A stretch of 17,077 bases of DNA from JAFGPJ01 sp964439135 (GCA_964439135.1 CAYTNN010000084.1:1-17077), one strand, 5' to 3'. Numbered from the stretch's first letter, positions 6,897 through 15,347 are shown. Program-made: numbers and translations. The notes: generated by a model from the sequence alone, not told the origin.

Positions 6897-7119
6897 TCAA
6901 CTTTTCCGATAGAGCGTGTATCTGAATCTGGTCGTCGGATCAAGACAGTAAATCCCCCGGCACAACGGGAAATCGCTGCCCGTCCAGCCAAATTTAATTG
7001 CAAAATCGGCCAAGTGCAGATAACCTACATACAGACTTTCAAGCGTGGTCGGATATAGTGAGCCAATTGTTCGCTGAATTTCAGCTATTTGAAAGGAAAT
7101 GTAAGAAATGGATTCAACT
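6897..7119 (-). pseudogene. Possible 3' remnant of an unidentified gene
   Basis: On the minus strand the frame is open from about 7118 down to TGA at 6897-6899, about 73 codons, without any ATG or GTG. The conceptual product reads like a protein C-terminus: SLYPTTLESLYVGYLHLADF, then AIKFGWTGSDFPLCRGIYCL, then DPTTRFRYTLYRKS. It fills the gap between the transpeptidase and the GH2 gene almost exactly. I do not recognise a family. A chance open frame of this length is possible, so this is a low-confidence call. Confidence 0.25.
7054..7085 (+). promoter_or_regulatory. Weak promoter and operator-like dyad before the GH2 gene
   Basis: TATAGT (7054-7059) matches five of six -10 bases but has no convincing -35. 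Fourteen bases further on, GCTGAA-T-TTCAGC (7073-7085) is a perfect 6-bp inverted repeat around one base, close to where a transcript would begin. This may be the start of the polysaccharide operon. Confidence 0.25.
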
Positions 7120-9402
7120 CACGTCAACAAGTGGTCATTTCAAAAAATTAAGTGGTTCTCGTTCTCGCTGTGTACGGTATTATTGCTCTGCTCATCCATA
7201 CGTGCAAAATGGCAGCCGGCCAACGGCCCGCTGATGACACGATGGGCCAGGCGGGTATCACCGAAAAACGCCCACTGTGAATATCCGCGACCCCAGATGG
7301 TTCGCAAGAGCTGGCAGAACCTAAATGGGCTGTGGGATTATGCCATAGTACACAAAAGCCAACAGCAGCCGGACGCATTCGATGGACAGATTCTCGTGCC
7401 GTTTCCGGTCGAGTCGGCTTTGTCGGGCGTGATGAAGCCGGTCGGCGAGGATAATCGTCTGTGGTATCGGCGGACATTTCGCATCCCCCGAACATGGAAG
7501 GGCCGAAGCGTGCTGCTGCACTTCGGAGCGGTGGATTTCGATACAACAGTGTGGGTCAACGGCACGCAGGTCGGAACGCACCAAGGCGGCTACGACCCCT
7601 TCTCCTTCGATATCACCAATGCGCTGAAAGAAACCTCAGAGCAGGAGATTGTCGTAAGCGTATGGGACCCGACTAATGCCGGCACCCAGCCGCGGGGCAA
7701 GCAGGTCAGCAAACCAGGGGGAATCTGGTACACCGCGGTGACGGGAATCTGGCAGACTGCCTGGGTCGAACCGGTACCCGAGGCATACATCAAGTCTATC
7801 AAGATAGTTCCCGATATTGACAGCAAGTCGGTGCGCGTCACTGCCGCATGTCCAGGCCCAGCCGGTTACAGCGTGGAAGTCGAGGCCAAGGATGGGTGGT
7901 TCACGAAAGCTAAAAACAAAGGCAACGCCGGCGAAGAAATGGTCTTAAATATCAAAAAGCCAAAGCTCTGGTCGCCTGATTCGCCGTTTCTGTACGACCT
8001 TAAGGTGACACTCAAGGACGGCAAAGGAAAAAAGGTCGATGCGGTGAGCAGCTACTTCGGCATGCGGAAGATCGAAGTCAGAAAGGACGAAAAAGGCATC
8101 AATCGCCTGCTGCTCAACAATGAGTCGCTGTTCCAGTTCGGCCCGCTGGACCAGGGCTGGTGGCCCGATGGGCTGTACGCCGCCCCGTCGGATGCCGCCC
8201 TTCGCTACGATATCGAGGTTCTGAAAAAGCTGGGCTGTAATATGCTCCGTAAGCACGTTAAAATCGAGCCCGACCGGCTGTACTACTGGTGCGATAAATT
8301 GGGGCTGATGGTCTGGCAGGATATGCCCAGCGGCGATAAGTATATTGGCGGCAGAGACCCGGACATCCAGCGTTCGCCTGAATCCGCCCGGCAGTTCGAG
8401 ACAGAGCTAAAGGCGATGATTGCCACCTTTTACAATCATCCAAGCATAATTATGTGGGTTCCCTACAACGAAGGCTGGGGGCAGTGGGACACGCCGCGGA
8501 TTGTCGATATGATTAAGAAGCTTGACCCGACCCGGTTGGTGAACAACGCCAGCGGCTGGACCGACCGAGGCGTTGGTGACGTACACGATATTCACAGCTA
8601 TCCCGGCCCGGCGGCTCCGCCAACCGAGGAAAACCGTGCCGCAGTGCTCGGCGAGTTCGGCGGGCTCGGCCTGCCGGTAAAAGGACATACATGGCAGGAT
8701 GAAAAGAACTGGGGCTACCGCAGCTATGAGACTCGCGAGGATCTGACCGATGCGTACGTGGCGCTGATTGATAATCTGCGCTCGCTCATCGGCGACGGCC
8801 TATGTGCGGCAGTCTATACGCAGACTACCGACGTGGAGGTCGAGATCAACGGGTGGATGACCTACGACCGGGCAATGATCAAGGCGGACGCCAAGAAAGC
8901 CGCCGCGGCCAATAAGCGCCTATATTTGCCGGCGCCCATCCTCAAAACGATTGTCCCGACCTCGCAGGAGCAGCCGCAAAGCTGGCAATATACGACGAGC
9001 GAACCGCCTGAAGGCTGGCAAGAGGCCGACTTCGACGATTCAAGCTGGCAGAAAGGTCAGGGCGGTTTCGGCACCGAAGGAACGCCCGGCACGACCGTCC
9101 GTACCGAGTGGAAAACATCGGATATCTGGGTGCGGCGAACGTTCGAGCTGGACGATACCAAACTCAGCCGGCCGCAACTTTCGCTCCACTACGATGAGGA
9201 CGCTGAGGTTTATATCAACGGCCAGCTTGTGGTGAAACTGGAAGGCTACACGTCGAGCTACGTCTGGGCGACCCTGGACGAGAAGGCGCAGAGCGCTTTT
9301 AAAATCGGCACAAATTGCATAGCCATCCACTGCCACCAAACCACCGGCGGCCAGTACATCGACGCCGGACTCGTGGACGTTATAGAACAATCAGCACATT
9401 GA
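7108..9402 (+). CDS. Exported glycoside hydrolase family 2 enzyme
   Basis: 764 residues. A signal peptide (hydrophobic core about 17-30, cleavage near residue 33) precedes a GH2 sugar-binding jelly roll (about 60-222, with WYRRTFRIP, VWVNGTQVG and GGYDPFSFDIT). An Ig-like domain (about 223-325) and the TIM barrel (about 330-605) follow. The acid/base is Glu455 in YNEGWGQW and the nucleophile is probably Glu516 in LGEFGG. A further beta-sandwich (about 625-757; DFDDSSW, IWVRRTFEL, EVYINGQLV) resembles a second GH2-type sugar-binding domain. GGA lies about 10 bases before the ATG. Family members are beta-galactosidases, beta-glucuronidases or other exo-glycosidases; the specificity cannot be read here. 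Followed at 163 bases by two sulfatases, so a sulfated glycan is the likely substrate class. Confidence 0.88.
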   Translation: MDSTHVNKWSFQKIKWFSFSLCTVLLLCSSIRAKWQPANGPLMTRWARRVSPKNAHCEYPRPQMVRKSWQNLNGLWDYAIVHKSQQQPDAFDGQILVPFPVESALSGVMKPVGEDNRLWYRRTFRIPRTWKGRSVLLHFGAVDFDTTVWVNGTQVGTHQGGYDPFSFDITNALKETSEQEIVVSVWDPTNAGTQPRGKQVSKPGGIWYTAVTGIWQTAWVEPVPEAYIKSIKIVPDIDSKSVRVTAACPGPAGYSVEVEAKDGWFTKAKNKGNAGEEMVLNIKKPKLWSPDSPFLYDLKVTLKDGKGKKVDAVSSYFGMRKIEVRKDEKGINRLLLNNESLFQFGPLDQGWWPDGLYAAPSDAALRYDIEVLKKLGCNMLRKHVKIEPDRLYYWCDKLGLMVWQDMPSGDKYIGGRDPDIQRSPESARQFETELKAMIATFYNHPSIIMWVPYNEGWGQWDTPRIVDMIKKLDPTRLVNNASGWTDRGVGDVHDIHSYPGPAAPPTEENRAAVLGEFGGLGLPVKGHTWQDEKNWGYRSYETREDLTDAYVALIDNLRSLIGDGLCAAVYTQTTDVEVEINGWMTYDRAMIKADAKKAAAANKRLYLPAPILKTIVPTSQEQPQSWQYTTSEPPEGWQEADFDDSSWQKGQGGFGTEGTPGTTVRTEWKTSDIWVRRTFELDDTKLSRPQLSLHYDEDAEVYINGQLVVKLEGYTSSYVWATLDEKAQSAFKIGTNCIAIHCHQTTGGQYIDAGLVDVIEQSAH

Positions 9403-9565
9403 TACGAAATTTTAGTTGAGCAAGACATAAACACTTTGGACGGGACGTATTTTATGTTGGATATGCCGGTTCAGGTTTTGATTTTACTGAAATGTAAGCG
9501 GCTATACTAATTCTTCCTGATTCCGGCGATCTGTTTCATGTGCGGCGGAAGGCAGGAGTATGTTT

Positions 9566-10918
9566 ATGAATCGACGGGAATTTATTAAGTGTATCGGCAG
9601 TGGAGCACTTGCTGTTGCGTTGCTGAACGGCGGCTGCTCGATGGCCAATCCAGGCCGGAGCTCCAAGGGCATGGACCAGCCAAATATCATCTTGATTATG
9701 GCCGACGATCTCGGATATGGTGACATTAGCTGCTACGGCAGTAAAATAATCAGCACGCCCAATATCGATACGCTGGCCGAGGGCGGCATGAAGTTTACGG
9801 ATTATCATTCCAACTGCCCGGTGTGCAGCCCAACGCGGGCGGCCCTGCTTACCGGGCGCTACCAGCAGCGTGCCGGCATCGAAGGCGTCATCTATGCCAA
9901 AGGCCCGACCCGCCAGACGGGATTGACGCTGGAAGAAACTACGTTTGCCGAGGTTCTCAAAACACGCGGCTACGCGACGGGAATTTTCGGCAAGTGGCAC
10001 CTGGGTTACAACGTGGAATTCAATCCCGCCAGGCAGGGATTCGACGAGTTCCGCGGCTACGTCAGCGGCAATGTGGATTACCACTCGCACATCGACGGCG
10101 CCGGCTTCGACGACTGGTGGAAAAATCTCGAAAAAGTCCCTGAAGAAGGCTACTGCACCGACCTTATAACAAAGCACGGCATAGACTTCATAGAGCGGCA
10201 CAAAGACGAACCATTTTGTTTGTATCTGCCGCACGAGTCGGTGCATTCTCCGTACCAGGGCAGAAAGGATCCGCCGGAGCGCCTGCCGGACGGCAAGAAA
10301 GGCAAGAAGGCCAAAGGTGAGGAAATTGCCCGCGCATATAAGGAAATGGTCGAAGTCATGGACGAAGGTATCGGGCGTATTGTCGAGACGGTCAAACGCC
10401 TGGGCCTGGAGCGTAAAACATTTATCTTTTTCTGTTCCGACAACGGGGCAACCAAAAACGGCTCCAACGGCGTATTGTCAGGCTACAAGGGCAGCCTCTG
10501 GGAAGGCGGGCACCGTGTTCCGGCCGTCGCTTACTGGCCCGGCAGGATAAAGCCCGGCTCAGTGACAAGCCAAACCACGCTGGGGATGGATATGTTTCCA
10601 ACGATGGTCTCAATCGCACAAGCAAAACTGCCGGCGGGATTTAAACTCGACGGCGTCGACCTGCCGGGAATGTTAACAGAAGACAGGAAGCTGCCCGAGC
10701 GCACTTTGTTCTGGCGCTATAGAAAAGAAAGGGCGGCGCGCAAAGGCCCCTGGAAGCTGCTGGTCCAGGGTGACAACGTGAAACTCTATAATCTCGATGA
10801 GGACCTCGGCGAAAAGAAGAATCTTGCCGTGGCGAAGCCGGGGATGGTCAAAATGCTTCAAGGCGAACTTTCGGCATGGGAGCAGGAAGTTTCGGCCGGC
10901 GTTGAGTTGAGAGCTTGA
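9566..10918 (+). CDS. Tat-exported sulfatase, arylsulfatase A/GALNS-like (S1)
   Basis: About 450 residues. It opens MNRREFIKCIGSGALAVAL, a twin-arginine signal, followed by a Cys (residue 24) that could be lipidated, although NGG before it is not a standard lipobox. Of two ATGs (9560, 9566), the AGGAG at 9554-9558 lies 7 bases from the second, so I chose 9566. Metal-site MADDLGYGD (45-53) comes first. CSPTRAALLTG (87-97) is the Cys-type sulfatase signature, in which Cys87 must become formylglycine. GKWHLG (142-147) and SDNG (291-294) complete the active site. A Lys-rich loop lies at about 243-250. It hydrolyses sulfate esters; the sugar is unknown. The maturation enzyme (FGE or anSME) is not in the window. 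The 163-base gap from the GH2 stop holds a weak TATACT (9503-9508) and no other gene. Confidence 0.92.
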   Translation: MNRREFIKCIGSGALAVALLNGGCSMANPGRSSKGMDQPNIILIMADDLGYGDISCYGSKIISTPNIDTLAEGGMKFTDYHSNCPVCSPTRAALLTGRYQQRAGIEGVIYAKGPTRQTGLTLEETTFAEVLKTRGYATGIFGKWHLGYNVEFNPARQGFDEFRGYVSGNVDYHSHIDGAGFDDWWKNLEKVPEEGYCTDLITKHGIDFIERHKDEPFCLYLPHESVHSPYQGRKDPPERLPDGKKGKKAKGEEIARAYKEMVEVMDEGIGRIVETVKRLGLERKTFIFFCSDNGATKNGSNGVLSGYKGSLWEGGHRVPAVAYWPGRIKPGSVTSQTTLGMDMFPTMVSIAQAKLPAGFKLDGVDLPGMLTEDRKLPERTLFWRYRKERAARKGPWKLLVQGDNVKLYNLDEDLGEKKNLAVAKPGMVKMLQGELSAWEQEVSAGVELRA

Positions 10919-10959
10919 GAGACTTCGCAGAATTATAAACAACGTTGGAGGCATGAAAT

Positions 10960-12408
10960 ATGGAAAGTAAATCGATTAGCCGGCGTGAATTTATGAAGGA
11001 TTGTGCGTCGGCCCTTGCAGGCTCGGCGTTGATTTCGCAGCGAGCATCGGCCGGCCAGAACAACAGGCTCAACGTCGTTCTGATTGTCAGTGACGACCAC
11101 GGGCGCGAAACCCTCGGCTGTTACGGCAATCCCGTTATCAAGACGCCGAACCTGGACGCACTTGCCGCCGAGGGCGTGCGTTTCACCAACGCCTTCTGCA
11201 CGACTGCGAGCTGCAGCGCCAGCCGGTCGGTAATTTTGTCCGGCATGTACAATCACGCCAACGGCCAGTACGGGCACCAGCACAGCTATCACCACTTCAT
11301 CTCCTTCGAGAACATCAAGACTCTGCCGGTCCTGCTGACCGAGGCCGGCTATCGAACAGGGCGAATCGGTAAGTATCACGTCGCGCCCCAGAGCGTCTAC
11401 AAATTCGATGTCACGTTGCCGGGTAACAGCCGCAGCCCCGTCCAGATGGCACAGAACTGCCGGGACTTCATCAATGCAAGTGACAGCAAGCCGTTCTTTT
11501 TGTACTTCTGCATGAGCGATCCGCACCGCGGGGGCGGCGTTGCGGACGAGCTGCCCGGCAAGCCCGACCGTTTCGGCAACAAAGCCAGTGGAGGCTATCC
11601 CGGCATCAAAGAGGTCAAGTATGACCCGAAGGACGTAATTGTGCCGCCCTTCCTGCCCGATACGCTGGAGTGCCGCGCCGAGCTGGCGCAGTACTACCAA
11701 GCCGTCTCCCGCGTCGACCAGGGCGTGGGAAAGCTGCTTGATGTCCTCAAGCAAACCGGCAAATATGAAAATACTGTAATCATCTACATCTCGGATAACG
11801 GCGTCGCTTTTCCGGGAGCTAAAACGACGCTGTACGAGCCGGGGATGAACCTGCCGTGCATCGTGCGAGACCCCGGCCAAAAGAAAAAGGGCATCGCATG
11901 CGATGCGCTGGTCAATTTTGCAGATTTGGCGCCGACGATTCTCGATTTTGCCGGCGCTGCGTCCGGCAAGAATAGCTTCCAGGGCCGCTCTTTTAAGCCT
12001 GTGCTTAAGCAGGAGCATCCGAAGGGCTGGGATTTAACTTACGCTTCGCACACATTCCACGAGATTACGATGTATTACCCAATGCGCGTCGTCCGGCAGC
12101 GCAGGTACAAGCTAATCTGGAATATCGCTCATGGGCTGGATTACCCGTTCGCCAGCGACCTTTGGGCCGCCTCGACCTGGCAGGCGACGATTAAGTCCGG
12201 CAGCAAATACTACGGCAAACGTACCGTCGAGGCCTACCTGCATCGGCCGAAATTCGAACTGTACGACCTTCAAAACGACCCCCACGAGGTAGAAAACCTC
12301 GCCGACAATCCAAAACACGAAAAGGTGCTCACAGAACTCAAAGCGGAACTTAAAGCGTTTCAAAAACGGACAAAAGACCCCTGGCTGCTTAAATGGGAAT
12401 ATGAATAA
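10960..12408 (+). CDS. Tat-exported sulfatase, heparan N-sulfatase-like (S1)
   Basis: 482 residues. SRREFMKDCASALAGSAL is a twin-arginine signal with likely cleavage after RASA (near residue 31). Metal-site IVSDDHGRETLGCYGN (42-57) comes first. The formylglycine motif CSASRSVILSG (85-95) has Ala in place of the usual Pro. GKYHVAP after the motif, YISDNG, and the C-terminal ELYDLQNDPHEVENLADNP are typical of the SGSH-like branch of S1 sulfatases. GGAGG lies 8 bases before the ATG. The gene follows sulfatase 1 after 41 bases, with no promoter or terminator between, so the two are surely cotranscribed. The two proteins are only distantly alike, which suggests different sulfate positions or sugars. 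Confidence 0.92.
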   Translation: MESKSISRREFMKDCASALAGSALISQRASAGQNNRLNVVLIVSDDHGRETLGCYGNPVIKTPNLDALAAEGVRFTNAFCTTASCSASRSVILSGMYNHANGQYGHQHSYHHFISFENIKTLPVLLTEAGYRTGRIGKYHVAPQSVYKFDVTLPGNSRSPVQMAQNCRDFINASDSKPFFLYFCMSDPHRGGGVADELPGKPDRFGNKASGGYPGIKEVKYDPKDVIVPPFLPDTLECRAELAQYYQAVSRVDQGVGKLLDVLKQTGKYENTVIIYISDNGVAFPGAKTTLYEPGMNLPCIVRDPGQKKKGIACDALVNFADLAPTILDFAGAASGKNSFQGRSFKPVLKQEHPKGWDLTYASHTFHEITMYYPMRVVRQRRYKLIWNIAHGLDYPFASDLWAASTWQATIKSGSKYYGKRTVEAYLHRPKFELYDLQNDPHEVENLADNPKHEKVLTELKAELKAFQKRTKDPWLLKWEYE

Positions 12409-12411
12409 AAG

Positions 12412-12439
12412 TTGACAAACGGCCACCGATGACTATTAT
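12412..12439 (+). promoter_or_regulatory. Sigma70-type promoter of the xylBA operon
   Basis: A perfect TTGACA (12412-12417), a 16-bp spacer, and TATTAT (12434-12439, five of six). It begins three bases after the stop codon of sulfatase 2, so the xylose genes can be expressed apart from the sulfatase operon. Transcription should start near 12446. Confidence 0.7.
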
Positions 12440-12444
12440 GGGCA

Positions 12445-12470
12445 ATTAACTCGCCGCTTGCGGCGTTAAT
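12445..12470 (+). promoter_or_regulatory. 26-bp inverted repeat over the xylBA transcription start, candidate operator
   Basis: ATTAAC (12445-12450) and GTTAAT (12465-12470) flank an inner CGCCGC-TT-GCGGCG dyad (12452-12465), together one imperfect palindrome with a single unpaired T. It begins five bases after the -10 box, so a bound repressor would block initiation. If transcribed it could also form a GC-rich hairpin about 29 bases before the ATG. No T-run follows, so it is not a terminator. Confidence 0.5.
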
Positions 12471-12498
12471 CCGAACAGAAAAATAAAGGGACATATAA

Positions 12499-13995
12499 AT
12501 GGCGTTATTGTTGGGATACGATGTCGGAAGCTCGTCTATCAAGGCTACGCTGATGGACGCTGAGACGGGCCAAGTGCTGGCGGCGGCGACTTCGCCGGAC
12601 AAGGAACTGGAGATTGTCGCTAAGCAGTCGGACTGGGCCGAGCAGGATCCGGCTGTCTGGTGGGAGCACGTCAAGACCGCCACGAAAAAGATTCAGGCGC
12701 AGGCGGATTTTGACGCCGGCGATGTGCACGCTATCGGGATATCTTACCAGATGCACGGACTCGTCGTGGTAGACAAAAACAAGCAGGTGCTGAGGCCTTC
12801 GATTATCTGGTGCGACAGCCGGGCGGTGCAGATCGGCGAGCAGGCGGCGACGGATATCGGCCGGGAAAAGTGCCTCAAGAAACTGTTCAACCTGCCCGGA
12901 AACTTTACAGCGTCAAAGTTGAAGTGGGTAATGGAAAACGAGCCGAAAGTTTATTCGAAGATTCACAAAATGATGCTGCCCGGCGACTACATCGCGATGA
13001 AGATGACGGGTGACATAAAAACAACGCCTTCCGGATTGTCCGAAGGGATAATGTGGGATTTCGAGGACGATGGTCCGGCAGATTTCGTACTCGACAACTA
13101 CGGCATATCCAGCGAGCTTGTCGCCGAGACGCTCCCGACGTTTTCGATCCAGGGCGAGCTGACGAAAGAGGCGGCCGATGAGCTTGGACTCGAGGCCGGG
13201 ACCATAATCAGCTACCGCGCCGGCGACCAGCCTAATAACGCGCTGTCACTTAGCGTTTTGCAGCCGGGCGAGATAGCTGTCACGGCAGGGACATCAGGCG
13301 TGGTCTACGGAGTCAGTGACCGGAAAAACTACGACCAGCGCTCGCGGGTCAACGTCTTCGTTCATGTCAACCATTCGGCGAAAGATCCGCGATACGGCGT
13401 GCTGCTGTGCATTAACGGCACGGGAATCCTCAATAGCTGGCTAAAGCACAATTTCGTCGCCGGCGAGGGACTCGACTATGAGCAGATGAATGAACTTGCG
13501 GCACAGGCACCGGTCGGCTCCGACGATTTGGTCATCCTCCCGTACGGCAACGGGGCCGAGCGAACGCTGGAGAACAGGAACATCGGGGCATCCGTTCACG
13601 GCTGGAACTTCAACGTCCATAAGAAGGCACACTTCCTGCGTGCCGCACAGGAGGGAATTGTCTTCGCTCTGAATTACGGACTCGGCATAATGCGTGACAT
13701 GGGAATTCAACTGACCACCGTCAAGGCGGGCAACGCCAATATGTTCCTGAGCCCGTTGTTCGCTGAAGCTTTCGCTACCGTGACGCAGGCCACTGTCCAG
13801 CTTTACAACACGGACGGCTCGCAGGGAGCGGCACGCGGCGCCGGCATCGGCGCAGGCGTCTACAAGAGCACGAACGAGGCCTTCACAGGCCTCGAACCGG
13901 TCAAAACAATCGAACCTAATGAAAAATTATCTTCCGCCTATCAGCAAGCGTACGCAAAGTGGGAAGAGGCGTTGAAACAACAACTGAAATCATGA
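12499..13995 (+). CDS. xylB: Xylulokinase (FGGY carbohydrate kinase)
   Basis: Phosphorylates D-xylulose to xylulose 5-phosphate, feeding the pentose phosphate pathway. 498 residues, the normal size. GYDVGSSSIKATL (6-18) is the N-terminal phosphate-binding strand. ISYQMHGLVVVD (81-92) and IIWCDSRA (102-109) follow, where MHG is typical of XylB. AGDQPNNALS (241-250) carries the probable catalytic base Asp243, and VTAGTSGVVYG (261-271) and GSQGAARGAGIGAG near the end are ATP-site motifs. Start: an AAAGGG lies about 8 bases before the ATG. Adjacent xylA 41 bases downstream supports xylulose rather than glycerol or another sugar as substrate. First gene of its own transcript. Confidence 0.94.
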   Translation: MALLLGYDVGSSSIKATLMDAETGQVLAAATSPDKELEIVAKQSDWAEQDPAVWWEHVKTATKKIQAQADFDAGDVHAIGISYQMHGLVVVDKNKQVLRPSIIWCDSRAVQIGEQAATDIGREKCLKKLFNLPGNFTASKLKWVMENEPKVYSKIHKMMLPGDYIAMKMTGDIKTTPSGLSEGIMWDFEDDGPADFVLDNYGISSELVAETLPTFSIQGELTKEAADELGLEAGTIISYRAGDQPNNALSLSVLQPGEIAVTAGTSGVVYGVSDRKNYDQRSRVNVFVHVNHSAKDPRYGVLLCINGTGILNSWLKHNFVAGEGLDYEQMNELAAQAPVGSDDLVILPYGNGAERTLENRNIGASVHGWNFNVHKKAHFLRAAQEGIVFALNYGLGIMRDMGIQLTTVKAGNANMFLSPLFAEAFATVTQATVQLYNTDGSQGAARGAGIGAGVYKSTNEAFTGLEPVKTIEPNEKLSSAYQQAYAKWEEALKQQLKS

Positions 13996-14036
13996 ATCAC
14001 ATCTCGATGAATAAAATACGAGAAAGGAGTTAATAA

Positions 14037-15347
14037 ATGGCAGAGTACTTTTCAGAAGTGAAACAGATAAAATACGAGGGGCCTGACTCGAAGAATCCTC
14101 TTGCATTCAGGCATTATGATCCAAGTGAGGTCGTCCTCGGCAAAACAATGGCCGAACATCTGCGTTTCGCAGTATGCTACTGGCACACTCTCAAAAACCT
14201 CGGCGGGGACCAGTTTGGGCCGGGCACCATTATTCGCAACTACAACGACTCGTCAGATCCGATGAAAGTTGCGGACATGACGCTGGAAGCCGCCTTCGAA
14301 TTCTTTACCAAGTTGGGTGTCGGTTTCTGGTGCTTCCATGACAGGGATATTGCGCCCGAGGCGGACGACCTGGCTGAAACAAACAAACGTCTCGATAAAA
14401 TCGTGGAAAAAGCCAAGAAGCTACAGGCTGACACGGGAGTCAAGCTGCTTTGGGGAACGACAAACGCCTTTTCGCATCGCCGGTTCATGGCCGGTGCGGG
14501 CACCAATCCGTCACCGGAGGTCTTCGCTTACGCTGCAAGTCAGATTAAAAAAGCCCTCGAGATAACACAAGAGCTTGGCGGAGCCGGTTATGTCTTCTGG
14601 GGCGGACGTGAAGGTTACGATACCCTGCTCAACACCGATATGAAACGCGAATTGGACCACATGGCTCTGCTTCTGCAGTCGGCGGTCGATTACAAGAAAA
14701 AGATCGGTTTTAAGGGCCAGTTCTATATCGAGCCAAAACCGAAGGAACCGACGAAACATCAATATGATTCCGATGCAGGCAGTTGTTTCGCTTTCTTGCA
14801 GAAATACGATCTGGTCGGCGATTTTAAATTGAACATCGAGGCCAACCACGCGACGCTGGCCGGACATGATTTTTGCCACGAACTGGCATTTTGTGTTGCC
14901 AACGGCATACTTGGCTCGGTCGATGCGAATCGAGGCGACATGCTCTTAGGCTGGGACACGGATCAGTTTCCGAACGACGTTTACGAAACGACACTCGCTA
15001 TGTACATAATTCTCAAGGGCGGCGGTTTTACAACCGGCGGTCTCAATTTCGATGCACACGTGAGACGTCAATCGATAGACCCGGTCGATCTTTTCCACGG
15101 CCATATAGGTGCAATGGATGTTTTCGCCAGGGGACTGAAGAACGCCGCGAAGATGATAGAAGACAAAACTCTCCAGAACGCTGTTGACAAGCGCTATAGC
15201 GGCTGGAATCAGGGGCTTGGCTCCAAAATCGAAAGCGGGCAGATTGGATTTGAGGAGCTTGAGGCTTACATCCTTGAAAACGGCGAGCCGGAACTTCAAA
15301 GCGGCCGTCAGGAGATGCTCGAGAACCTCCTCAACGATTATATCTAA
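14037..15347 (+). CDS. xylA: Xylose isomerase, class II
   Basis: Interconverts D-xylose and D-xylulose in the cytosol. 436 residues, the length of class II enzymes, with the N-terminal extension that class I lacks. CFHDRDIAPE (99-108) contains catalytic His101 and Asp104. VFWGGREGYDTLLNTD is the first family signature. YIEPKPKEPTKHQYD and NIEANHATLAGHDFCHEL hold metal-binding Glu and His, and SVDANRGDMLLGWDTDQFP the metal-binding Asp residues. AGGAG lies 7 bases before the ATG. The xylB-xylA order, with a 41-base gap, indicates one operon. The 97 bases after the stop show no clear terminator, so read-through into the acyltransferase gene is possible. Confidence 0.97.
   Translation: MAEYFSEVKQIKYEGPDSKNPLAFRHYDPSEVVLGKTMAEHLRFAVCYWHTLKNLGGDQFGPGTIIRNYNDSSDPMKVADMTLEAAFEFFTKLGVGFWCFHDRDIAPEADDLAETNKRLDKIVEKAKKLQADTGVKLLWGTTNAFSHRRFMAGAGTNPSPEVFAYAASQIKKALEITQELGGAGYVFWGGREGYDTLLNTDMKRELDHMALLLQSAVDYKKKIGFKGQFYIEPKPKEPTKHQYDSDAGSCFAFLQKYDLVGDFKLNIEANHATLAGHDFCHELAFCVANGILGSVDANRGDMLLGWDTDQFPNDVYETTLAMYIILKGGGFTTGGLNFDAHVRRQSIDPVDLFHGHIGAMDVFARGLKNAAKMIEDKTLQNAVDKRYSGWNQGLGSKIESGQIGFEELEAYILENGEPELQSGRQEMLENLLNDYI

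Noticed and set aside
9454..9510. Small plus-strand ORF in frame after the GH2 stop (begins MLDMPVQV)
   Set aside because: No ribosome-binding site, only 18 codons, no recognisable feature; readthrough of the GH2 TGA is not supported.
9536..10246. Minus-strand 236-codon open frame opposite sulfatase 1
   Set aside because: Antisense shadow of a gene whose formylglycine and metal-site motifs lie on the plus strand.
10933..12018. Long minus-strand open frame (361 codons) opposite sulfatase 2
   Set aside because: It is the antisense shadow of a GC-rich gene with clear sulfatase motifs; no signal, domain or ribosome-binding site of its own.
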